Positions 54,992-64,000 of a stretch of DNA of 64,000 bases are shown here, piece by piece (within the stretch, counting starts at the first letter, position 1; every line of letters begins with the position of its first letter). This DNA comes from Rosa chinensis (Eukaryota; Streptophyta; Magnoliopsida; Rosales; Rosaceae). The position numbers and the translations under genes are program-made. The DNA lies in contig NC_037091.1 of the NCBI RefSeq assembly GCF_002994745.2, forward strand, positions 30,382,612-30,446,611. Direction: 5' to 3'. Under the pieces are notes generated by a model. The model was not told the DNA's origin and made no database searches. It saw only the letters and a program-made list of their open reading frames with translations.

Positions 54992-57879
54992 TCTTCTAAT
55001 TCTAAAAGTTTCCTCAAGGTCTTCAAGAAAAGTACTAACAGCATGAATAGGAGGAAGGGCGAAAACTACCAAACCATATTCATGATTAATGCTATTTTTG
55101 GCCAAAGAGTCAGCTACCATATTAGATTCCCTGTAGATATGCTTCAAAGTAAGAGATTGGAATTTTTCCATTAGGACTTTGCAGCAATTAAGTAAAGAGC
55201 CAAGAGGATGACAATCAAGATTGTAATCATGCATCAGCTTTATCAGAATGGCAGAATCAGTTTCAATTTTCACAGTATTTATCTGACAATCAGCAGCAAG
55301 TTTGAGACCATAGAACAATCCACGGGCTTCTGCATTTAAGATGCCTCCAATGCCAAGATTAATTTGGAATCCTTTGATCCAATCACCTGTAAAATTTCTT
55401 ATAATACCGCCACCACAAATCTTCCCAGAAATACCACTTCTTGTGCCATCAACATTTAACTTGTAAACACCATGAAGAGGTTTACTCCAATTGAGCATGT
55501 TAAGACAGTAATCTCTGTTCTTCAAATTATTTATCTGGACTCTACCCCACTCCTTCATAGCAGACCAAATAATCACCTGAGGCATACTAGGATAATTGAA
55601 ATTTGGTTCAAAGATGTGTTTGTTTCTCCATTTCCAGATGAACCAGTAAAGAAAAGTAAAAAGAGTAGCCCACTGAGTACTGGATTCCGCATAACTAGAA
55701 CAATGGAGGTGAGCAAAAAGCCACTCCTTCCAGTTCATAGCAAAGGTATTAGCAACTGAAACAGGAATAGAGAAAGCATTCCAAATATATTTCACACCAG
55801 GACAATCTTGAGAGAGATGAGTTAAAAATTCCCTACCTCTCTGGCAAATTGGACATGAATCATCTTGTGTGATGCCCCTACACAACCGGTGAACATTAGT
55901 TAGCAGTTTTCCATGACTGAGCTGTTGGAGAGGAAAGATCCCATATTGGAAAAGTGACAAATAAAATATAATTTATAAGTGGGTGGATCTCACCCAATTA
56001 TACCGAGGCCTTTTGTGATTAAAACCCAACACCTAATGGGTGGTTAAGTTGGGACAGTATCGGTACAATGGTGAGTCACGGGTCACGCTTGTCGCTGTTT
56101 AACATGGTATCAGAGCGGGTCTCTCTCCAATTGCGTCTCTAATTGTCATGGGTCCAAATTTGGGTTCCTTATATTGCCATCGGAAAATTCCGATTGGATT
56201 GTTACCAAGTGTCCGATGTGGGCCTTGGATTATATTGACCAAGTCTCCGATATGAGACTTATGTCCCAATTTCCAATGTGGAAATTGGATTAATTAATTT
56301 CACGTGCAAACCTAGAGTTAGGTTGCACGTGAGGGGGCGTGTTGGAGAGGAAAGATCCCACATTGGCAAAGTGACAAATAAAATATAACTTATAAGTGGG
56401 TGGATCTCACTCAATTGTACCGAGGCCTTTTGTGATTAAAACCCAACACCTAACGGGTGGTTAAGTTGGGACAGTATCGGTACAATGGTGGGCCACGGGC
56501 TACGCTTGTCGCTGTTTAACATGAGCACCCAAAGCAAAGTTTTCAATTAAGGAGGGATTTGAAGCTTCTAAATATGCCTCCAGGGAGAATTATTTGTACA
56601 ATAAGAGTTAAAAAAGATGCTATAAGCAGATTTAACAGTGAACAATCCATTAGAAGTGTGCCTCCAAATTTGAATATCATTATCACAACCATCAAAGCCA
56701 GGGGGAACATTCAGAATTTGATCAATAATATTTTTGGGCAACCAAGTAAGTAATAGATCAACATTCCAACCATGAGTATCCCAGAAATCACATACCAAAG
56801 CATTAGTGTCAACAACAACATCATAAGTAACATGCGTAATAAGGGGAACAGGAGGCAGCCACACTTCAGTCCAAAATTTGATTGTTCTCCCATTACCAAC
56901 TCTCCATATCAGACCTTGTTTTAGCAGATTCGCTCCATGAACAACAATTCTTCAGGTACTCGAACAATCTTTAGGGTTTGATACTCCAAATTAATTAAAT
57001 TTTCATGTCGTAGATACTTCTCCCTATAAATTGCAGCCCAAAGACCAGGATCGTTATGGTAGAGTCTCCAACCAGCTTTAGCCAACATGGCTTGATTCAT
57101 ATCACATGTTTTTTTTATCCCCAGACCTCCAAGGGCTTTAGGAAGACACACGGTCTCCCAATTCACAAGATGGACTTTTTTTTCCCTCAGTAGTATCACC
57201 CCATAAAAAATTCTTATTGAGTCGATCAAGGTCATCACAGATACTAATGGGGAGCTTAGCATTTTGCATAGAATAGGTAGGTATGGCAGCAGTGGCAGAA
57301 TGAATCAAGGTTAATCTTCCAGCTAAGCTTAGGTTTTTGCATTTCCAGTTGGAAAGCCTGCTTTGAACTTTATCTAACAGATTAGCATGTGTACCTGTTC
57401 ACTCTACAATGAATAAGAGGCATACCCAAGTGTTTTCCTAGATCATTGGTGAGAGGAGAGCCACAAGTATTGCTAATGTCAAAAGCCAATTCATGATCAG
57501 TATTCAGAGAACAAAAAATAAGAGATTTATCATAACTTACCGCCTGGCCAGAAAGGGAGCAAAAAATATCTAAGCATTGCTTGAGAACATTAGCTTGGTG
57601 CTGGGAAGCTTCAGAGAATAACATCAAGTCATCCACAAAGAAAAGATGGCAGATTCTAGGCCCAGATTGAGACGCTTTTACAGCTTTCCACTCACCAATC
57701 TCAACAGTAGAATGAATTAAGTGTGACAACTTTTCCATACATAAGACGAAAATATATGGTGAGAGAGGGTCGCCTTGTCTAATACCTCTTTCCGCATTGA
57801 AAGATTCAGCAAGTTTTCCATTGAAGCAAATCTGGAAACTTGTGGATGAGATGCAGCTCATGATCAATTTAATTATCAA
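54917..57879 (-). pseudogene. LINE ORF2 remnant: RT, zf-RVT and RNase H
   Basis: Read from high to low coordinates: reverse transcriptase palm with FNGKLAESF, RGIRQGDPLSPYIFVLCMEK and catalytic FVDDLMLFSEAS (57879-57382); a connecting segment with WETVCLPKALGGLGIKK, typical of plant LINEs (57262-56921); FTVKSAY (56864-56568); then after the TRIM a zf-RVT part (CPICQRGREF) and RNase H with NVDGTRSG, NAEARGLFYGL and ETDS (55917-54917). The 13 N-terminal codons of the 55960-54917 frame come from the TRIM LTR, not from the LINE. Several frame shifts divide the ORF. The RT N-terminus, endonuclease and ORF1 are missing, so it cannot transpose autonomously. Confidence 0.85.
55923..56521 (+). mobile_element. 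TRIM retrotransposon, 182-bp LTRs, in LINE
   Basis: Two 182-bp LTRs (55923-56104, 56340-56521; TGTTGGAGAGGAAAGATCCC...GCTGTTTAACA) differ at a few bases. The primer site TGGTATCAGAGCGGGT follows the first LTR directly and GTGAGGGGGCG precedes the second. TGAGC is duplicated on both sides (55918-55922, 56522-56526). The 235-bp interior is non-coding and has several CCGATGTGG/CCAATGTGG repeats. The LTR segment GGTTAAGTTGGGACAGTATCGG has a loose resemblance to the 3' half of 5S rRNA, so a Cassandra relationship is worth testing but not claimed. Confidence 0.92.
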
Positions 57880-57890
57880 GGGAGGAAGGG

Positions 57891-58344
57891 AGGAAAGTGA
57901 GCTTCATATAACACAAATTCAAGGGGATGTATTCATTTAAGATTCTACAAGATTTTTTTGTATTTCAGAAGTCTATGGGTATTCAACTGACATTAATTTA
58001 AACAGTCCTTTAAAATCTTGATGTATTCAATTAAGATTTAAAATTATCCATTCAAATATGCTGATATTCAAAAGTATACAGATTTTTAAGGATTTCATTA
58101 AATGCTGGATTTTGGAGGATTTTATAGTGTTTTTTATACATATCAAAACTCAAAAACAATCCAACCATTTCCTAAGAGATTTTGATGGATTCTTTCTCAC
58201 TCAAAAAATGAAGAAGCTCGTCACCAAAAAGAAAAAAGAAAAAAGAAAAAGCAAGTCTCAATAGGTGACACCAATCCATTTTGTCTTAGACCTATTTTCC
58301 CACTATCTTCCTCTGCCTCTGCCCTCATCTAATAATTTTTTATT
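57891..58344. other. AT-rich gap, possible MITE fragment
   Basis: GGGGATGTATTCATTTAAGA at about 57922 and GATGTATTCAATTAAGATTT at about 58020 resemble the ends of common plant MITEs, but they lie in the same orientation and no matching inverted end was found. No gene is visible. Confidence 0.35.
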
Positions 58345-59639
58345 TGTTGTAGAGAAATGGAAAATTGTATTGTATTGTATTCATCTCACCATGAGGTTTA
58401 TATAGGGTTACATCATGTATTCAATAGACAATACATAATAGCTATACTAATCAATCGCACATTACAAGTATGTCAATCGCATACATTATGAGTCTGTCAA
58501 TCTTATATATTAAGCAATACCTATTGCATGAATAGTCATTATCATTTACAACACTCCTCCTTGGATATTCCATGTCAATAGTGTTGCCTCTGCTATGCGC
58601 TTCTAAGTTGTCTCGTCAAAAACCTTGCCAAGTAATAAAAACCCTGTGGGAAAAAAACAACCTTGGTCGAAGGAGAAAAAGAGCACAACGCACATCAATG
58701 TGGAGTAGTCGACATCCTTCCACACTCCCCCTTGTACCGCTCAAACTCGGTGATGACGCTTTGATCGTTGCCTCACTAAAAACCTTGTCAGGTAACAAAA
58801 ACCCTGTGGGACAAAAATAACCCTGGTCGAAGGGCAAAAAGAGCACAACACATCCTTCACTTTTCGAGATTGAACATGTAGACATCATACCTCCCCCTGA
58901 TATCAAGGTCTCCCCTTGATTTCTACAATTATGGGAGTTCGGATAACTTTCTTAATCCGATGCTCTTCACATGTTTCTCGAAGGTGGATTTAAGTAACGA
59001 CTTGGTAAACAAGTCTGCTACATTATCCTCTGAATGGATTTGATTCACTTCAATATTTAGAAGTGTTTGTTGTTGCTGATTGTAAAAGAACTTAGGCGAT
59101 ATATGATTGGCGTTGTCGCCCTTGATGAAACCTAACTTCATTTGCTCAATACAAGCTGCATTATCTTCATAAATGCATGTAGGTTCATTTGTGGTAGACT
59201 TCAAACCACAAGTTCCTTGAATGTGTTAACTACAGACCATAGCCATATGCATTCTCTAACGGCTTCATGTAGAGCGATAATCTCTGCATGATTTGAGGAA
59301 GTAGCAACAAGGGTCTGCTTTGTAGACCTCCAAGATATTGCAGTGCTTCCCATAGTAAAGACATAATCCGTTTGGGAGCGACCTTTGTGACGGTCAGAGA
59401 GATACCTTGCATTAGAAAAACCCATCAAGACATCGTTGTCATTTTGATGGAGGGGAGGAGGAGCACGGAAGGTGGCGTTTTTCCTTGTGGAGTCTGATCC
59501 CATACTTTCGTTATTTCTTTTCTCTCTGTAGGGATAGAACAAGCCCATATCAATCGTACCTCTCAAGTATCGAAAGATTGTCTTTATGTCAATCCAATGG
59601 CGGCTTGTTGGCGCAGAACAGTGTCAAGCTAACAAGTTC
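58345..59639 (-). mobile_element. Ty1/copia retrotransposon, 3' remnant
   Basis: On the minus strand the order is RNase H coding remnant (59639-58929), a non-coding stretch, a purine tract (CCAAGGAGGAG) and a 3' LTR at 58345-58553 (TGTTGTAAATGA...CTACAACA). The non-coding stretch contains a 70-bp phrase twice, at about 58610-58680 and 58775-58850 (ACCCTGTGGGA, GGTCGAAGG, AAAAAGAGCACAAC). Everything 5' of RNase H is missing. It breaks exactly where the TRIM-like LTR pair begins. Confidence 0.8.
58929..59639 (-). pseudogene. Ty1/copia RNase H remnant
   Basis: Reading from 59639: NLLA, stop, SAPTSRHWIDIKTIFRYLRG, TIDMGLFY, then DYVFTMGSTAISWRSTKQTL, VATSSNHAEIIALHEAVREC, and after a frame change EDNAACIEQMKLGFIKG and LFTKSLLKSTFEKHV. 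This is the standard C-terminal RNase H part of copia polyproteins. The active-site acidic E in AEI and D in EDNAA are visible. One stop near the start and a frameshift at about 59204 make it non-functional. Confidence 0.88.
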
Positions 59640-60340
59640 TGTAATTACAGAATGGGTACTTGTTCCACTATTTAAAGTGATAAGAAATCTGGCCAACAAC
59701 TTCTACTTATGGTTTAGGATTCCATAGTGGTTTCAGTCCTAAATTAGGATTGCAGTATAACTTTAATCCTAATCAAAACCACTAATCAAATCGGAATAAG
59801 GTTATGACTTTCTCAATTTGCCATACCATCAACAGAAGCTAAAAACATCACACACAAACACCAGATCTGTTGATGCAGTAAAACCCTTAGAAAAGGGAAA
59901 CAACTGCGGGCACTATGCCGGTAACAAATCCACTATAAGAAATCAGTATATAAAGAACTTACAGACACTCTATCTTCCAGTGACCCGCTCTGATACCAAT
60001 TGTAATTACAGAATGGGTACTTGTTCCACTATTTAAAGTGATCAGAAATCTGGCCAACAACTTCTACTTATGGTTTAGGATTCCAGAGTGGTTTCAGTCC
60101 TAAATTAGGATTGCAGTATAACTTCGATCCTAATCAAAACCACTAATCAAATCGGAACAAAGTTATGACTTTCTCAATTTGCCATACCTTCAACAGAAGC
60201 TAAAAACATCACACACAAACACCAAATCTGTTGACATAGTAAAACCCTTAGAAAAGGGAAACAACTGCGGGCACTATCCCGGTAACAAATCCACTATAAG
60301 AAATCAGTACATAAAGAACTTACAGACACTCTATCTTCCT
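59640..60340 (-). mobile_element. TRIM-like LTR pair with only a primer site between
   Basis: Two direct 340-bp copies (59640-59979, 60001-60340) share TGTAATTACAGAATGGG and AGACACTCTATCTTCC ends with a few differences. The 21 bp between them is, on the minus strand, AT then TGGTATCAGAGCGGGTCAC, a Met-tRNA-type primer site. In minus orientation this reads 5' LTR, primer site, LTR, with essentially no internal domain. The outer copy ends in T instead of A. No target duplication was found: AGTTC lies on one side, AGACC on the other. It may be a minimal TRIM or the product of an internal deletion or strand transfer. Confidence 0.7.
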
Positions 60341-61250
60341 AGACCCAATCTAGAAGGCAGCTCTGTCTCTGCTTTCCTACTGATTTCACGAGCTGAACTT
60401 GTAATTCCTTTGTCAATCTTCAGATGGCACAACTCCCACAACGTCGTCAATCATCTCAAGGCATAAAGGCATGTATGCAACACACATGAAGACATACACA
60501 ATATGGTGTTTTAAAGGTATGGTTTTCTGGGTTTGACAATCCTTTGGAAGATAGACATGGAACAGCTTACCAAGACATTATTAGAGAAGATTTTGGCTCA
60601 GTGCATTTCTAGAAAGACCTGAGGATGAGAGAAACCGATAAGGAACAGTGCTCTCTAGATGCAGGTCTTTGGCTAGCTGAGTGTGAGAACCTATTTATAT
60701 GGGAAGACTAGAGCTAGGGCTGACTGGATATGTGTAATAGAGATAACTCACTTGATTAAGATTAGACACATTAAATAAAGCAAGCTTAAACCAAACTGCC
60801 AGCTCAGCTTAGACACGTAGGATTGAAATGCAAGTCTCATCCTAATCTAGGATAGATACGAAACTTCAATCCTAAAAACAGAAAGCAACATGAATGTAAT
60901 TTATACCTGATGATGTTGAGGAGGGAAGATCCATAGAACTTGAAGCACAACATTCTTTTAAAGATCAAAGAGACAGAGGCTAAAACTAGATATAAGAGAG
61001 TCTTAGATAATGAGCTAGGAAATGCCATTTACAAGACATTTTTTGTTCTAACTGTCTCCCCCTTTGGCATTTCCTAGGCAAAAACTATGATCAAGAGAAC
61101 ATAAAACTATTCTTTCATAAACACAGCCGAAAACATCAAGTTCTGTGAAACTGCACACAATGAAAACAGAACACCAGTGAAGAAACAAGAGGCATAATAA
61201 TAAGATAAGGCCGATAACTAATAAACCATGCTAGCAATTTTCAACAGATC
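60341..61250. other. Gene-free, probably retroelement-derived
   Basis: No coding frame was recognised. It includes CTGTCTCCCCCTTTGGCATT at about 61049, a polypyrimidine phrase (polypurine on the minus strand) often found in retroelements downstream of coding regions. It lies on the 3' side of the minus-strand ORF at 61251-62680 and may belong to the same element. Confidence 0.35.
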
Positions 61251-62680
61251 CTACTTCAAGAAACTAACAATTAATTTTCTCCCCCTTTTTGCCTGGAAAG
61301 GACAAAGGGTAAGCAAAATAATTTCTATCCCCCTAAACACTTGCAAGAGAAATAAACAAAAAATGAGGGTGAAGAGGCTTCGCAGCGGGTGACTGGCAGC
61401 AGGACGGTCAGCAAAGCGCTTGGAGCGACGCTCGCTGTGGACACTGTCTGAAGCTGAGGCAGATGCAGTTGCTTCACTATCTGAAGCAACATTGGCCGAA
61501 GGAGCAGCAGTAGCGAGGGCATTGAGAATGGCCTGCTCATGAGCATCAATGAGACGAGAAAAAGGAGCCACGGTCTCTTTGATGTATAACTGAAGCGCAG
61601 CAAAAGACCCTTCAAGTTTAGAGAAACGCTGATCCAATATCATGTACCAAGCTTCGTCATTGATGGATGGGCATGGAAGAGAGCTTTGCCCATCACTGCG
61701 AGACAGGGAATGCAGATTGTACAAGGGGCCTCAGCCCAAGCATCATAGCGATAGGTGGGAACATTGCTTGCATTGCAGATTTTAGTGATCATGCATGGAA
61801 AAATAAGGAAGGCTGAGGTACTAGTTCCCTTGGTTAAAGTAGCTTCCTTCACTCTGTCAAAGACATACTGATAAAGAGGAATGGAGGAAAACTTTTTAGT
61901 CTTAATAGCAACAACTAAGGCACCTGGGCCTATGGAGAGTTGAGAAGACTGACATGACGGCCACAAGTAACTGGTCACAAAATGATATACAAGCTTGGTG
62001 AGCAGAGACAAATGACCAAGAGTGGCATAGGTGTCGGATGGATTGATTGCCACCTTATTCCAATACAACTCATCCATGAGTCGTTTTTTGTTGAATCCAT
62101 CAATATAGCTTTTAACAGAGTCAATCGAGACATCAGAGTTGAGCTCAGAGAGATGAAGAGCGGAATGAATGTGAGATGGATTGAAATCAACCCACTTGCC
62201 ACGAACAAAGACTTGATATGGATGAGCATTGAAATCCGATTCCAAAGAAGTAGCAACAGAATCAATATTGGATGGAAAATTAGCATAAAATTCTCGGACA
62301 ACAGAAAGGTTTGCATCAGATAACCCAGAAATCAATTCCAACCAACCATAATAAGCCAAAATCTGGAGAATGCACGACCAAGAGTAGTAAGATCAAGTTT
62401 CTTCTCAAAAAGAACGGGTCTATGAGAAGAGAAGGAATAAAACCTGAATTGAGAGTCAGCAGATGCAAATCGAAAGAAGTCCAAAGTGGAAGATGAGGCG
62501 CTTGGAGAAGACTCTTGAACTCTTTTGGATTTCTTAGAGGGGTTCTTACTAGAGGCCGCAGCTCTTGAAGAAGATGGTACAGCCAAATTAGCGTCTTGAG
62601 AGGAAGCATTAGAACCACCTTGATTCTTTCGAGAGCGCAGAGCAGGCTTAGAGGGAGGCATGATATTTCTCGAAGACAAA
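61251..62680 (-). pseudogene. Putative plant transposon protein ORF (frame-broken)
   Basis: Three overlapping minus-strand frames make one protein of about 475 residues. 62679-62332: Ser/Lys-rich N-terminus, MSSRNIMPPSKPALRSRK. 62359-61640: YYGWLELISGLSDANLSVVR, EFYANFPSNI, VFVRGKWVDFNPSHIHSAL, LTKLVYHFVTSYLWPS, STSAFLIFPCMITKIC. 61724-61251: MILDQRFSKLEGSFAALQLY and an acidic Ala/Ser-rich tail. The VREFYAN / VRGKxVxFxPxxI / FPxxITxIC order resembles the 'putative plant transposon protein' family (Pfam Transposase_32) found inside plant LTR elements. Frame changes near 62360 and 61720 disable it. Its LTRs were not found in the window. Confidence 0.6.
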
Positions 62681-62723
62681 GAGACGCGAAGAAAAGAAAC
62701 AGTCTAAACTCTAAAGGAAACAA

Positions 62724-64000
62724 AAAAGAAAAGACGCGACTGATATAAGTATAAAACCCCCCCTTTTGTTTGTTTAACGTAGTTTTTCCTTTTTTTTTTT
62801 TTTCATTTATGAGAAAACTAAAACCTAAAACAACTAGGACTGAAGGACGAAAGCAATCCTAAAGTGGGAGTCAATAGACAATGCACTCCTAAAACCAAAT
62901 ACCTTTTGAACAATGAAAAAGAAACCATAAAGAAGAGATCAAGTCTGAAGCGAATCACCATGACAACTTGCAGTGAAGCACACATCATGAATATATGAGA
63001 CGGACCAACACCAACTCAAGGAGAAAATCAGGCAGAGCTTTCCCAAGATAACATCAATGGGAGTACTACCTCAAGAGCATCCACCAGCAGTTTTGAAATG
63101 AGCAAGTCACAGTAATTCAACACTATTTATTTCAAAACCAAATTGAGACAGGGAACAAAATGTGTTATGCTGAGAAGTGAACCAAGATCATTAGAGGCTT
63201 TAGACAGAGTATCACCCATAAAGTTTAGAGGGCACGAAAAACATATAAATTTTTAATGAAAAATAAATAAATGGAGACAAGATCTTTGAAGGCTCTTTGA
63301 GCTCATGGCAACTGATATACATTTTTTTTTTGTTGCCCTTTCTTCCTTTTTTTTTTTTTTGGAAAGATCATAAGTCAAACCATCCCCGTTTTCAACCTGG
63401 AACACACTAGCTTTATAAGGCAGGTGTCCCACCTACATTTGGAAATAGCCTGACTTGCCTAGACCACCACCATTTCGACCTGGAACACACTAGCTTTACA
63501 AGGCAGGTGTCCCACCTACATTTGGTGGTAGACTGGATGTCTCCTTAAGTACTAATGATGCCATTACAGGAATGAAAAACTCTGACTGCATACCTCACTC
63601 AACATCTTAGTGTGCAAGTGCAGGAGGCAAAGCAAATATTTAGTATCTATAAACACAATAAAGGAGTGAAAAGAATAGGGTTGAATTCCGGACCTTTAAA
63701 CACGCAAAATGCTAGAACAGATCACTCAAAGAGAAGCCCAAGGGATAATATCTAAATCTCAGATCATGAATTACTCCTTGTGATGATGAAGAAGAACCAA
63801 TGCACATATCAGGACTGAACATGACATGATCCTAGAATAGGATAGAAAGACAAAATGGGTCCTAAAAAAGATAACACTAATGCAAGTAAACAGACCTATG
63901 CGAGAGAGTAAACAACAACCTATTATGCATGATCACACATGAGATGCTACGAGATCAGGGTGAATGCCTAACTCAAATCATAGAATCCAATGGATCTTTT
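62724..64000. other. Gene-free right edge
   Basis: AT-rich, A-rich sequence with T-runs at about 62790-62803 and 63344-63360. No reading frame of note. Apart from the 83-bp duplication listed separately, nothing is recognised. Confidence 0.4.
63386..63530. repeat. Tandem 83-bp duplication
   Basis: TTCAACCTGGAACACACTAG with CTTTATAAGGCAGGTGTCCC at 63391 recurs 83 bp on as TTCGACCTGGAACACACTAG with CTTTACAAGGCAGGTGTCCC. Both copies end in CACCTACATTTGG. Confidence 0.85.

Larger units (their letters stand above)
54799..57890 (-). mobile_element. 5'-truncated plant LINE
   Basis: On the minus strand the element runs from the C-terminal half of reverse transcriptase through a zinc-finger RVT region and RNase H to a poly-A tail (plus-strand T-run at about 54799-54811). 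Truncation at the 5' end is usual for LINEs. It is interrupted by a TRIM (55923-56521). A target duplication was not found. Confidence 0.85.

Overview
This is nuclear DNA from a flowering plant, almost certainly a eudicot. It contains spliceosomal introns, AT-rich intergenic DNA and a dense load of plant transposons: hAT, Mutator, CACTA, LINE, SINE, TRIM, Ty1/copia, Ty3/gypsy Tat-type and a LARD-like element. The look of some LTR families makes Rosaceae possible, but the sequence does not settle this. I found no intact ordinary host gene. The host-derived parts are decayed copies or captured fragments: AP-1 gamma-adaptin, the splicing factor PRP17, an IST1-like protein and a callose synthase.

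Layout. 1-9.8 kb: intergenic DNA with a tRNA-derived SINE (1041-1140), two short related Mutator-like elements (2595-4712 and 8794-9610, the second with a perfect 9-bp target duplication) and a longer Mutator-like element with a minisatellite and an unrecognised ORF (about 6018-8707). 10.85-41.77 kb: a 5'-truncated AP-1 gamma-adaptin pseudogene. One exon is split by a hAT element, one intron holds another hAT element, another holds a solo gypsy LTR, and a third is swollen to 23.8 kb by nested retrotransposons.

The nest has three layers, each dated by its own 5-bp target duplication. A solo LTR (15954-39474, minus, duplication CTGCA) was hit by a complete LARD-like element of the same family in the opposite direction (16346-37022, plus, GAAGG). 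That element was hit by a Tat-type Ty3/gypsy element (21506-33200, minus, AGGAT). The Tat element has LTRs identical by eye and an uninterrupted 1902-codon gag-pol frame, so it is very young. Antisense to gag-pol it carries a separate intron-containing gene resembling the 'putative gypsy type transposon' proteins; this gene has two frame breaks and one stop.

42-64 kb: a PRP17 fragment, a TRIM, an IST1-like fragment, a 6.87-kb non-autonomous CACTA element that captured part of a callose synthase gene and is filled with palindromic subterminal repeats, a 5'-truncated LINE split by a second TRIM, a Ty1/copia 3' remnant, a third TRIM-like LTR pair with almost no internal region, and a frame-broken plant-transposon-protein ORF. 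The window is best read as a stratified transposon record around dead host gene copies. The Tat gag-pol is the only large frame that looks functional.
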